From a virus: DNA of 24,446 bases. Below the pieces are notes generated by a model. The model made no database searches, had not been told where the DNA came from, and worked only from the letters and a program-made list of their open reading frames with translations. Where the stretch lies: the IMG/VR virus record IMGVR_UViG_3300037488_000888, positions 1 through 24,446 of that record, one strand, 5' to 3'. Made by a program: the position numbers and the translations under genes. Shown here one piece after another: positions 1-7,058 of the stretch. Position 1 is the first letter of the stretch. Each line of letters begins with the position of its first letter.

Positions 1-189
1 GAGCAGATCGCCAAGCGGCATCATCTTAGCAAACAGGCGTTTTCTAAGAGAGTTGATAAACTCCTTCAGGATTTTCACCTTCCACCACAAAACGGCATGC
101 GACCCGTTCAACAGCGCCATGTGTACGAGTCCGTCCACGTGGCCAAGTGGGGATACATCGAACAAGACGCACCAGCACCTAAACAATGA
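1..189 (+). CDS. C-terminal end of a possible helix-turn-helix protein (partial)
   Basis: Reading frame 1 is open from the first base to a TGA at 187-189 and gives 62 residues, so the start lies upstream of the window. The first 20 or so residues (EQIAKRHHLSKQAFSKRVDK) have the spacing of a helix-turn-helix: a short helix, a turn at the Leu-Ser, and a recognition-like helix rich in Lys and Arg. The tail (about residues 30-62) is polar and unrecognised. Its stop overlaps the ATG of the next gene in an ATGA junction at 186-189, which supports it as a real translated gene coupled to the resolvase. A role as a phage regulator or DNA-binding protein is inference from that helix pattern alone. Confidence 0.55.
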   Translation, partial: EQIAKRHHLSKQAFSKRVDKLLQDFHLPPQNGMRPVQQRHVYESVHVAKWGYIEQDAPAPKQ

Positions 190-644
190 CCACCTACATC
201 ACAATCGACCCTGGAGTAAACGGAGGAATCGCATGGCAAGGCTCCGCGCTTCCCTCCTGTATGGGAATGCCAGACAGCGACACCGAGATCGCGGAGGAGA
301 TCGGCCTGCTTTACAGTATGCGTCCCGGCGTGAAGTGCATCATCGAGGACGTTCCCAAGTTTGTGGGTAAGGCGCTGCCGGGATCGACCATCTTCCCGCT
401 CGCGTTCAACTGCGGCCTGATTCGGGGGATTGCGGTATCGCTGCGGATGCCGGTCATCCTAGTCAGGCCACAAGACTGGCAAAAGCATTTCCGGCTGGGG
501 ACCAAAGGCGACACAGCCGGCACCACGGAATGGAAGAACAAACTCAAGGCTGAAGCACAGCGGCGGTATCCGCATCTAAAGGTCACGCTGAAGACTGCGG
601 ATGCTCTGCTGCTTCTCGCCTACGCACAAGAAAAACAACTCTAA
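186..644 (+). CDS. RuvC-like Holliday junction resolvase
   Basis: This 152-residue protein has the layout of the RuvC/RNase H-fold nucleases. Strand 1 carries IDPGVNGGIAW with the first acidic residue at Asp8, a second acidic pair follows at Glu54-Asp55 in CIIEDVPKF, and a late acidic residue, Asp139, lies in KTADALLLLAY. The length matches the roughly 150-170 residues usual for the family. Known members cut four-way DNA junctions with metal ions held by these acids. In phages such enzymes are thought to resolve branched replication or recombination intermediates before packaging, which fits its place shortly upstream of the terminase genes. The ATG overlaps the stop of the preceding gene. 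The exact subfamily cannot be decided by eye. Confidence 0.85.
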   Translation: MTTYITIDPGVNGGIAWQGSALPSCMGMPDSDTEIAEEIGLLYSMRPGVKCIIEDVPKFVGKALPGSTIFPLAFNCGLIRGIAVSLRMPVILVRPQDWQKHFRLGTKGDTAGTTEWKNKLKAEAQRRYPHLKVTLKTADALLLLAYAQEKQL

Positions 645-649
645 TCACC

Positions 650-853
650 ATGTTTACACCCATCGAGCAATCACAACAACGCAGAAGCCAGAAGATCTTC
701 AAAGATTTACGCGCAGGCGAGGTGCGCGAAGTCAACGCTAAGAGTCTATCAGCCTTAAAGGGGATGATCCGCCATCGCATGAAGATGAATCCGGGCGAGA
801 CATACTCAGTAAACGAGCAAGGCCCACCATTCCAGATCCGACGTGAATCCTAA
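650..853 (+). CDS. small basic hypothetical protein
   Basis: A 67-residue protein begins five bases after the resolvase stop. It is rich in Arg, Lys and Gln, with a basic N-terminal half (QQRRSQKIFKDLRAGEVREV) and a short C-terminal stretch that looks like two beta strands (ETYSVNEQGPPFQIRR). There is no signal peptide or membrane segment. The length and composition would suit a small nucleic-acid-binding or adaptor protein, but I recognise no family. It is supported by tight packing between two other genes on the same strand and by ending two bases before the next ATG. Confidence 0.6.
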   Translation: MFTPIEQSQQRRSQKIFKDLRAGEVREVNAKSLSALKGMIRHRMKMNPGETYSVNEQGPPFQIRRES

Positions 854-854
854 T

Positions 855-1424
855 ATGCAGCTCGCACTACCTAATTTTGACTCGTTCGACTCAGATCAAC
901 TTCAAGAATACGCAGCCAGAGAACTGGGAATCATGCGGAATGAGGCGGAGATGGCGGCTGGTATTTCCGCGACGGCATTCAGTCGCGCGTGGGCGGTGGG
1001 CAAGGCGTGCGTCAAACTCAAGGATGCCGTTGGTGAGGAGAAATGGGAGGAGTACGCATCGCAAAACATCGGTGGAGGTGATTACTATGCGGTCTACCGC
1101 TGCATGCGACTGGCGCGTATGTCGCCGGAAGCGCCGCCTCTTCAGAAGTCTGGATCGAGCCAGTACAAGCAGCTTCAGATCGCGATTGGTGGCGAAACAG
1201 CGCCAAAGCCGACACCGAGGAAGACCGACGTATACAAGTTCCAAAACCTGATGGCGTCTCTCGGGTGCATCCGTCGGTGGTGGAGAGAGGGCACAGTGCT
1301 GGACACGCTTGATGAGGAGATGATCACCGAAATCCTCGAAGACATGCAATTCATTATTTCCATTTACGATGACCTCAAGAAACAGATTCCCGAAGCCGCC
1401 GTGTCCGCCGAAAGTGGACAGTGA
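855..1424 (+). CDS. hypothetical protein, DUF3102-like N-terminal half
   Basis: I chose the ATG at 855, one base after the previous stop. A GTG at 843 in the same frame would add four residues and overlap the previous gene; neither has a visible Shine-Dalgarno sequence. The product has 189 residues. Its first half is mostly helical and carries a pattern like that of phage and plasmid DUF3102-type proteins: a helix with AWAVGKACVKLKDAV, an acidic EEKWEEYASQ stretch, then YRCMRLARMS. The second half has an aromatic WW pair and an acidic helix near the end. The family link is a resemblance I noticed, not a search result. Its place just before the terminase small subunit suggests a late replication or packaging accessory role, which is inference. 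Confidence 0.65.
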   Translation: MQLALPNFDSFDSDQLQEYAARELGIMRNEAEMAAGISATAFSRAWAVGKACVKLKDAVGEEKWEEYASQNIGGGDYYAVYRCMRLARMSPEAPPLQKSGSSQYKQLQIAIGGETAPKPTPRKTDVYKFQNLMASLGCIRRWWREGTVLDTLDEEMITEILEDMQFIISIYDDLKKQIPEAAVSAESGQ

Positions 1425-1428
1425 AATC

Positions 1429-1623
1429 ATGCTGGGCGAAACACCGCCTCGTATGCAGCAGACCATGGACATCTCACGCGAGACGGTCGCAGACAGTCCG
1501 TTGTCTAAACAGTCTAATGCAATTCTTTTGCATGAGTGGGTTGAGTGGTGCCGATCCACAGGCCGGGAAGCGCACGCTGCGGATCTGATTGAGCGCACGC
1601 GGGCGGAGCTGCGCAATTCCTGA
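1429..1623 (+). CDS. small hypothetical protein upstream of terminase
   Basis: I take the ATG at 1429, four bases after the previous stop, giving 64 residues. An earlier in-frame ATG at 1369 would overlap the previous gene by 56 bases, which is out of character for this compact genome. The C-terminal half is predicted helical, with two Trp residues (LLHEWVEWCRSTGREAHAADL) followed by a charged helix ending in LRNS. There is no transmembrane segment. Its TGA shares a base with the ATG of the terminase small subunit (TGATG at 1621-1625), so the two are probably translationally coupled. The function is unknown. Confidence 0.6.
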   Translation: MLGETPPRMQQTMDISRETVADSPLSKQSNAILLHEWVEWCRSTGREAHAADLIERTRAELRNS

Positions 1624-2333
1624 TGGAGCCACTCACTCCAGAGCAGACGCAAGAGCGGTTCCAGTCGCTACTTGAGAAAGCCAAGCGCGGCATCGTCCTA
1701 TCTGGAGTAGATGCGGAGTTCTTGCATCGTCACAAAGACAAGGAGAGGTGGAAGAAGAACCTTGGCGAGGTTGCGGCGGTATTTAATGTGGCCGTCTCGG
1801 CGCTGCGGCGATGGCAAGACATCAACCCAGACGCATTTCAGAAGACGCCGCTTGGCTACGATCTGGATGCCATCAAGGTGGTGAGGAAGCAGTTTCTAGC
1901 AGATGGCAACTACACGCGGCTGAACGATGGCGACGAGGTGAACGTCGAAGGTGTGGAGGATGTGGCGACGCTGAAGGCGCGAAAGATCTTTCTTGAGTGC
2001 AAAAACCTTGAAATCAAAAACAAGAAAGCTGAATCAATCCTGATCGAGGTCGATAAAGTGCTGATCGCTTTCAGAGCAATCTGTTATGCGGTCAAAGACA
2101 AGTTCTCCCGCGTTCCTTCAGAGTTGGCGTATGAAGTGAGCGGTGTCACGCCAGCAGAAGCAGAGCAGCGGATTAGGGACAAGATCGACAAAATCTGCCA
2201 AGAGTTGTCTGTGGAAGACTATTCAAAGCTGGAGGAGGCGTTGACTACAATCACTGATGACGGCGATGATTTAGAACCAAAACCAGTTAAAGAGGAAAAG
2301 CCAAAGCCAAAGCCAAAGACGCGGAAGAAATGA
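1623..2333 (+). CDS. terminase small subunit
   Basis: This 236-residue protein sits directly before the terminase large subunit and shares an ATGA stop/start with it. Residues about 45-65 (NLGEVAAVFNVAVSALRRWQ) look like a helix-turn-helix with the terminal Arg-Arg-Trp typical of phage DNA-recognition helices. The middle, around residues 120-170, has the LEIKNKKAESILIEVDKVL and RVPSELAYEV pattern shared by many Nu1-type and related small terminase subunits, where it supports oligomer formation. The last 25 residues are low complexity, with alternating Lys-Pro pairs encoded by tandem copies of AAGCCA near 2299-2318. The known role is to bind the packaging site and hand the DNA to the large subunit. 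Position plus domain layout make the call solid; subfamily is uncertain. Confidence 0.8.
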   Translation: MEPLTPEQTQERFQSLLEKAKRGIVLSGVDAEFLHRHKDKERWKKNLGEVAAVFNVAVSALRRWQDINPDAFQKTPLGYDLDAIKVVRKQFLADGNYTRLNDGDEVNVEGVEDVATLKARKIFLECKNLEIKNKKAESILIEVDKVLIAFRAICYAVKDKFSRVPSELAYEVSGVTPAEAEQRIRDKIDKICQELSVEDYSKLEEALTTITDDGDDLEPKPVKEEKPKPKPKTRKK

Positions 2334-4165
2334 GTTCCATCATTTACAATGCAGTCAGGGAAATCTTCCGCCCAACGCCTAAGCTTCAAGTAGAGGACTG
2401 GCTGCGGACGCATGTGAGGTTTGAGCGCGGGCCGATCCTTGGCGCATTTGATACTAAAAATTCTCCATGGATCAAGGAGCCGCTGACGCAGCTAAAGAAT
2501 CACGAAACACGGGAGATCATCTGCGCGTGTTCGGTGCAGTCAGCGAAGACCGCCCTGGCCGAAGGAGCCATGCTCTACTTAATAGCGGAGGAAGGCGGTG
2601 ACATGTGTCTGTACCTCCAAACCGACGAGCACGCGGACGAGTTCCTTGATACTCGGTTTAAACATCGGATTCTGGACTGCAAACCAGTCAACAAGCTGCT
2701 CGCTCGTGGGGACAAATCTATTCAGAAAAGGACGGTGGCATTCGCGCACATGACCCAGTACGTGATGGGGGCCAGCAACATCCACAACCTCCAGTCAAAA
2801 GCGGCGAAGTACGTGATTGGAGATGAGGCAGCTTACTGGCCACACGGGCACATCGACGAATCAAGGAAGCGCACAACATCTTTTGATGCGCGGAACAGTA
2901 AGCGTATCTACGTCTCTACGCCTATGAACAACTCGGGCGAGTTTTACGAGTCATTCATGGCTGGCTCATGCAGTGAATGGCAGGTGCGGTGCCCCGAATG
3001 TAACGAGCACTGGCCGATGGTCCTTTCACAATTGCGGTGGGATGGCGAAGGGTCCAAGATGGCAGACGGGAAGTACGACCTCGCTCGCATTCGGAATACC
3101 GTTCGTTACGAGTGTCCAGCCTGTCACGTCATGCTTAAGGACGATCCGAGAATAAGGAGGTCGATAGCAAACAGCGGATTTTACCTCAACCAGAACTCGG
3201 CACCAGACCCGCGCGTTAAATCCTATCACTGGAACGCGCTGACCGTGCCGTGGGTGTCATGGGACACAATAGCCAGCGAGTTTCTCAAGGCTGAATACTC
3301 ACGCAAACTAGGCGATTACTCGCCGCTGGCTGAGTTTGTGCGCAAGCGGCTGGGCGAGTTCTGGGATATGCGTGAGTTCCAGTCCGAAGAGGTCAATTTG
3401 TCGGGTTCCTTCGCTATGGAGGAGGAATGGGATCAAGAGTTTAGTCGATATATGAGCGTAGACGTGCAACGCGACTATTTCCGGGTAGTGGTGCGTTTAT
3501 GGGCTGAAAACGGCGATTCTCGGCTCTTTTACGCGGGGGAACTGCACACTTGGCAGCAATTAGTGGATTTACAGAAGAGGTTTAACATTAACGACAGTAG
3601 AGTTTTTGTTGATTGCGGTTTTGAACGCTATCAAGGTGAAGTTTATCGACAGTGCGCGGACAACCATTGGTGGGCAGTTAAAGGAGACAAAGCTCAATTT
3701 TTTACGTGGACAATCATGGATAAGAGAACTGGGCGCGCGCAACAAGTTAGAAGGCCCTACTCGCAGGTTCAATACATTGATTCTGGCGTAGGGCTTGCTC
3801 GATCAAAAGTAAGAGGAGCCAGAAAAGCAGATCTCGCTAAACGGATTGTAATGTGTTCTGATCCGATGAAGCAAATCCTGCATCGTTTACGCGCGGGACA
3901 GGGGGCATCATGGCAGGTCGCGAACAACGCTCCAAAGTACTATTATACAGAAATCCAGAACGAGGTCTTTGTTATTGAAAAAGATAAGAAAACCGGCAAA
4001 AACAAAAACTATTTCAAGAAACTGGGGCCAAACCATTCGTTTGACTGTGAAGGAATGCAAGTGATGGCGGCGTACATTGAAAAGCGGCTAGGTACGGCGG
4101 ACATATTTGAAACACCGTCGCCGAAAGCGCCACAAGCAATCGAGCAGTACGCTGTCAACGCTTGA
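2330..4165 (+). CDS. terL: terminase large subunit, GpA (lambda A) family
   Basis: This 611-residue protein has the order expected for the lambda gpA family. A deviant Walker A lies at about residues 67-74 (CSVQSAKT), and Walker B at 161-166 (YVIGDEA, with Asp165 and Glu166). Two Cys-x-x-Cys pairs (CPECNEHW and CPACHVML, about residues 220-260) look like a zinc knuckle. A C-terminal RNase H-like nuclease follows, with acidic candidates in MSVDVQRDYF, VFVDCGFERYQ and the final HSFDCEGMQV. The family packs DNA with ATP and cuts concatemers at cos ends. Part of the nuclease domain (about 3470-3830) is more AT-rich than the ATPase half. The stop codon TGA lies inside the TTGACA motif at 4162-4167 that serves the next gene. 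Confidence 0.93.
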   Translation: MSSIIYNAVREIFRPTPKLQVEDWLRTHVRFERGPILGAFDTKNSPWIKEPLTQLKNHETREIICACSVQSAKTALAEGAMLYLIAEEGGDMCLYLQTDEHADEFLDTRFKHRILDCKPVNKLLARGDKSIQKRTVAFAHMTQYVMGASNIHNLQSKAAKYVIGDEAAYWPHGHIDESRKRTTSFDARNSKRIYVSTPMNNSGEFYESFMAGSCSEWQVRCPECNEHWPMVLSQLRWDGEGSKMADGKYDLARIRNTVRYECPACHVMLKDDPRIRRSIANSGFYLNQNSAPDPRVKSYHWNALTVPWVSWDTIASEFLKAEYSRKLGDYSPLAEFVRKRLGEFWDMREFQSEEVNLSGSFAMEEEWDQEFSRYMSVDVQRDYFRVVVRLWAENGDSRLFYAGELHTWQQLVDLQKRFNINDSRVFVDCGFERYQGEVYRQCADNHWWAVKGDKAQFFTWTIMDKRTGRAQQVRRPYSQVQYIDSGVGLARSKVRGARKADLAKRIVMCSDPMKQILHRLRAGQGASWQVANNAPKYYYTEIQNEVFVIEKDKKTGKNKNYFKKLGPNHSFDCEGMQVMAAYIEKRLGTADIFETPSPKAPQAIEQYAVNA

Positions 4166-4168
4166 CAG
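4152..4168. promoter_or_regulatory. inverted repeat containing a TTGACA start-linked motif
   Basis: CTGTCAA (4152-4158) and TTGACAG (4162-4168) are perfect 7-base inverted arms around a CGC spacer, over the end of the terminase gene. The right arm is the TTGACA (4162-4167) whose first T is exactly 20 bases before the ATG at 4182. The symmetry could form a small hairpin or a protein site; only one other copy of the motif (11506) shows it. Confidence 0.5.
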
Positions 4169-4181
4169 AGAACCGGATTCT

Positions 4182-4457
4182 ATGGGCGGACCATCAATTT
4201 TACGTTATGCGTCATTGCAGTACTGCGAGACGCTTTATGAGCAGTGCCTCGCGGCGCTGGCTGATGGTCAGGGCACCATGGTCATATCGACCTCGGGCGG
4301 CGGTGAATCTGAAACGCGATCCAGCGGCAATGACGGTGGTATTCCGGTCATGACGCTGATGCGCGCAGTCATGCGACGGATGCACCAGCTCGATCCGGTC
4401 AAATATCCAGCCATCTCGAACCGACTTAAAGCAGATTTCAGCACACTCGTTCTATGA
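4182..4457 (+). CDS. small head-tail joining protein, gpW position
   Basis: I chose the ATG at 4182, giving 91 residues. An ATG at 4107 in the same frame would overlap the terminase gene by 59 bases. The TTGACA motif exactly 20 bases upstream decides it. The protein is helical at both ends (YASLQYCETLYEQCLAALAD and MTLMRAVMRRMHQL) with a polar, Gly/Ser-rich beta-like middle, which fits the helix-hairpin-helix plan of lambda gpW (68 residues). Its place between the large terminase and the portal is the conserved place of gpW-type joining proteins, which plug the portal after packaging. The gpW label rests on position and secondary-structure pattern rather than clear sequence identity. Its stop overlaps the portal ATG. 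Confidence 0.6.
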   Translation: MGGPSILRYASLQYCETLYEQCLAALADGQGTMVISTSGGGESETRSSGNDGGIPVMTLMRAVMRRMHQLDPVKYPAISNRLKADFSTLVL

Positions 4458-6106
4458 CTTATCTCGAATCCATGATCCGCGCAGTAAATCCGAAGCTCGC
4501 TTTGGAGCGCGCGCGTGCGAAAGCGGCTCTCGATGCGGGAGAAAGGGTGGGATTCTGGCGCGTAGGGGCACAATCGAGCACAAACCGCAAAGCCAGCGGC
4601 CAGACGCTCGACCAGCCGGATTCATCGCGAAATCACACGGATCGGGTCACCTTGATTCGTGAGGCTCGCTGGCTGGAAGAGAACAGCAGCGTGGTCAAGT
4701 CGATCCTGCGGAAGTACAGGACCTTTTCGGTGGGCCGGCTCCAGTATGTCGCACGCACAAGCAACGAGTCGGTCAACAAACAGATCGGCGCGTATGTTGA
4801 AAGGTGGATGGCCAACGCAGACGCCAGCCAGCGGCACCATTTTCGCACGCTGGCCGGGCTTGGCGTGACCAGCATGAAGCGCGACGGCGACATTGGTTTT
4901 ATCGTGCTGGAAGAACCGATGACTCCTCTCGAACAGATGATGATGGTGTCTCCCATCCGCATCCAAGCCATCGAGGCGGACCGGATCGGCTCAATCGTTA
5001 ATCGTGAGGGGACAGACACGCGACCATTCAAGCCGTTGAAGAAGAACGAGCAGGACTTTTCCGGCGTCGTCGTCAATGGTGCGGGCAAGCCGATCCGATA
5101 TCGCATCTACAACCGCAGCCGCACAGGTGAGATGATGACTCCGGCGCTGGAAGTGCCGGCGCAAGATTTCCTGCACTTGTTCGACCCGACGCGGCTCGAT
5201 TCATATCGTGGCTTCTCAGTGTTCGATGCGGCGGTGACCGATATCAAGGATCTGATGGAGATCCTCGCGTGCGAGAAGATGTCGGTGAAGATGCTCTCCA
5301 GCATCTCGGGCGTAGTCAACAACTCGGACGGGTCGGCGGATCAGGACGTATCGCTGGATATCTCGCACGATTACAACCCGGATGCGGATCGGCTGAAGAA
5401 GATCGAGCCGGGTACCATTGAGTACCTCGCCGAGGGCGAAAGTTTCAACCCGGTTGAAAGCAACCGCCCGTCGCCGACGTTCAACGGTTTCCTCGATTCG
5501 CTCATTCGCAACTGCGGGATGGCGACGAACCTGCCGTTCGGATTCATCTACTCATGGGCGGGGCAGGGAACAGCAGTCCGGATGGAAGCGGCGCAGGCGG
5601 CGCGTGAGTTTGAGATGACTCAACTCACACTGGAGGAAAAGCTACTGAATCCTCTGGTGCGGCGCGTCATTGCTCGTGGGATGCAGCTCGGGCACATCCC
5701 AACGGTTCCAGATTTTGACTCCGGTGAATGGCGCTATCCTGCAAAGGTGACGGCGGACGTTGGGCGTGAATCAAAGGCATTGATCGACGAGACCATGGCC
5801 GGGATCATCTCGAAGACTCAGATCGCAGCGGATCGCGGCGAGGATCGCACGATCATCCGCGACCTCCTGCGCGCGGAAGCCATGGAGCTGGTCGAGGACG
5901 CAAAGATGGTGCAGGAGGCGTCTGGCGGCGTGCTGGATCTGCCGACAGCCATCTACATGCTCGAACGCCGGGCACCGAATGCGCCAACTATCGCAGCACC
6001 AGCGGCTGCACCTGCTGCGGATGACGACAGTCCTGATGAGGTGGAGGATACAGCCGAGGATGAGGTTGAGGATATTGCCGAGGGCGACACCGAGGAGGAC
6101 TCATAA
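4454..6106 (+). CDS. portal protein, lambda gpB family
   Basis: This 550-residue protein follows the gpW-position gene with an ATGA overlap and has the usual length of the lambda-type portal family. Recognisable stretches are the N-terminal WLEENSSVVKSILRKYRTF, the RDGDIGFIVL strand followed by IRIQAIEADRIG, the DFLHLFDPTRLDSYRGFSVF loop, and the wing or crown helices around MEAAQAAREFEMTQLTLEEKLL. Portals of this family form a dodecameric ring at one head vertex and are the docking site for the terminase. The last 50 residues change to Ala/Pro and then a strongly acidic tail (many Asp and Glu), disordered by appearance. A TTGACA motif follows three bases after the stop. Confidence 0.92.
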   Translation: MTYLESMIRAVNPKLALERARAKAALDAGERVGFWRVGAQSSTNRKASGQTLDQPDSSRNHTDRVTLIREARWLEENSSVVKSILRKYRTFSVGRLQYVARTSNESVNKQIGAYVERWMANADASQRHHFRTLAGLGVTSMKRDGDIGFIVLEEPMTPLEQMMMVSPIRIQAIEADRIGSIVNREGTDTRPFKPLKKNEQDFSGVVVNGAGKPIRYRIYNRSRTGEMMTPALEVPAQDFLHLFDPTRLDSYRGFSVFDAAVTDIKDLMEILACEKMSVKMLSSISGVVNNSDGSADQDVSLDISHDYNPDADRLKKIEPGTIEYLAEGESFNPVESNRPSPTFNGFLDSLIRNCGMATNLPFGFIYSWAGQGTAVRMEAAQAAREFEMTQLTLEEKLLNPLVRRVIARGMQLGHIPTVPDFDSGEWRYPAKVTADVGRESKALIDETMAGIISKTQIAADRGEDRTIIRDLLRAEAMELVEDAKMVQEASGGVLDLPTAIYMLERRAPNAPTIAAPAAAPAADDDSPDEVEDTAEDEVEDIAEGDTEEDS

Positions 6107-6108
6107 GA

Positions 6109-6114
6109 TTGACA
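6109..6114 (+). promoter_or_regulatory. TTGACA start-linked motif of the protease gene
   Basis: TTGACA, within the 11-mer TAAGATTGACA that begins with the portal stop codon. Its first T is 20 bases before the ATG at 6129. No -10-like box can be placed usefully, because 17 bases downstream falls on the start codon. Confidence 0.7.
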
Positions 6115-6128
6115 TTGCGGTGGCGAGT

Positions 6129-7040
6129 ATGCCAGTCACCGAAGAGCTTCAGACGTTCGCCGCATTTCAAGGAAAGGTTTCAGGAAACACCATCATGGGC
6201 GTTTCTTTGATTCAGGAAGGCCCGGCACTTGGTCACGGCGTGTTCGTGGATCGCAAGTCATTGGGTCAGTTCAAGGCTCTGGCGATGGCGAAGGGGCGGG
6301 TGAAGGCAAAGCTGAATCACTTCTCTTCTGTGCAGGACACGGTTGGATATTACGAGAATTTCCGGGTCAGCAAAGGCAAGCTCCTGGCCGATCTGACTCT
6401 ATTTGAAGCGCACGAAGGCAAGGACATGCTGCTCGAAATGATCAATGAAATTCCGGCAGCTTTTGGCGTTTCCTTGATGTTTGCGGCTGACTCTCCAGAA
6501 CTAGACAAGGAGAGCGGCAATTACATGACCCGCCCACGCGGCCTGTACTCGGCAGACTTTGTTGATACACCAGCCGCCAATGCAGATGGCGTGTTTTCGG
6601 CTGATCAGATTGACAGCGACGAACCTGTTATGGGTGACCCATCAATTCCGCCAGAAGATCCAAAGGCTGCCGAAGCTCCTTCCTTCGTTTCCGAATTTTC
6701 GGCACTGTCTGAAAAGATCGAACAATTGACCGCGCAGATGGCGGCCTACGAATCCAAGCTCGCGACCGAATGCGAGAAGATAGCCGCCGACATCAAGGCC
6801 TTTGCTGAAAAACCAGCGGCTGACGTTGAACTTCAAGCTCGCCTCGCTGCTGCTGCTCCTGCGCCGGCTGCCTTCTCCGCTCCAGTAAACGAGCAAGAAG
6901 TCGCTGCTCCAGTCATCGCTTTTACTGACGCCAAGAAAGCCGCTCTTGAAGGCAAGGTCGGACTGGAACGCATCAAGGCGGCCCGCGCTTTTTCTGAGAA
7001 GTTCCCTTCGGAAGCTTCTTACCTTTCCGCTCAATCCTAA
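6129..7040 (+). CDS. capsid maturation protease fused to scaffold
   Basis: The ATG at 6129 gives 303 residues. An in-frame ATG at 5979 would overlap the portal by 128 bases, and the TTGACA motif 20 bases upstream of 6129 supports the shorter form. Residues 1-155 resemble the herpesvirus-fold prohead proteases (S78/U35-like): VKAKLNH with His64, a LLADLTLFEAHEGKDML segment, FGVSLMF with Ser115, then a LYSADFVDTPAAN strand like the family's late conserved segment. Residues from about 168 onward are a scaffold: a coiled coil (SEKIEQLTAQMAAYESKLAT), an Ala/Pro linker and a short basic helix at the end. In this arrangement the protease is built into the procapsid and clears the scaffold. The catalytic residues are my assignment from the pattern. 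Confidence 0.8.
   Translation: MPVTEELQTFAAFQGKVSGNTIMGVSLIQEGPALGHGVFVDRKSLGQFKALAMAKGRVKAKLNHFSSVQDTVGYYENFRVSKGKLLADLTLFEAHEGKDMLLEMINEIPAAFGVSLMFAADSPELDKESGNYMTRPRGLYSADFVDTPAANADGVFSADQIDSDEPVMGDPSIPPEDPKAAEAPSFVSEFSALSEKIEQLTAQMAAYESKLATECEKIAADIKAFAEKPAADVELQARLAAAAPAPAAFSAPVNEQEVAAPVIAFTDAKKAALEGKVGLERIKAARAFSEKFPSEASYLSAQS
6610..6615 (+). promoter_or_regulatory. internal TTGACA start-linked motif inside the protease gene
   Basis: CAGATTGACAG lies inside the coding sequence, with the first T of TTGACA exactly 20 bases before an in-frame ATG at 6630. The spacing equals that of five ordinary gene starts in the window. Confidence 0.65.
6630..7040 (+). CDS. internally started scaffold protein (Nu3-like), in frame with the protease
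   Basis: An in-frame ATG at 6630, codon 168 of the protease gene, would make a 136-residue protein consisting only of the scaffold half. It contains a coiled coil at about residues 20-55, an Ala/Pro-rich linker around residues 70-90, and a final helical segment with GKVGLERIKAARAFSEKF. The start is preceded by TTGACA at the same 20-base distance seen at other starts. In lambda the scaffold Nu3 is translated from an internal start within gene C, and the domain boundary here falls in the matching place. That the internal start is used is inference; the motif, spacing and frame are seen directly. Confidence 0.6.
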   Translation: MGDPSIPPEDPKAAEAPSFVSEFSALSEKIEQLTAQMAAYESKLATECEKIAADIKAFAEKPAADVELQARLAAAAPAPAAFSAPVNEQEVAAPVIAFTDAKKAALEGKVGLERIKAARAFSEKFPSEASYLSAQS

Positions 7041-7058
7041 CAATTTTTTCTTACTACC

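Noticed and set aside
891-1652. Minus-strand open frame (253 codons) in the early small-gene region
   Set aside because: It crosses three + strand genes that are coupled by overlaps, and its product is Arg/Ser/Cys-rich without domain pattern, as expected of antisense translation.
4162-4182. TTGACA copies as sigma70 -35 boxes
   Set aside because: A -10 box 16-18 bases downstream would fall on or after the start codon in six of eight cases, and I see no TATAAT-like sequence there. A promoter for the following gene is therefore unlikely.
7030-7056. T run between protease and capsid genes as a terminator
   Set aside because: I could not find a stable GC-rich hairpin directly before TTTTTT, so it is noted only as a pyrimidine-rich leader.
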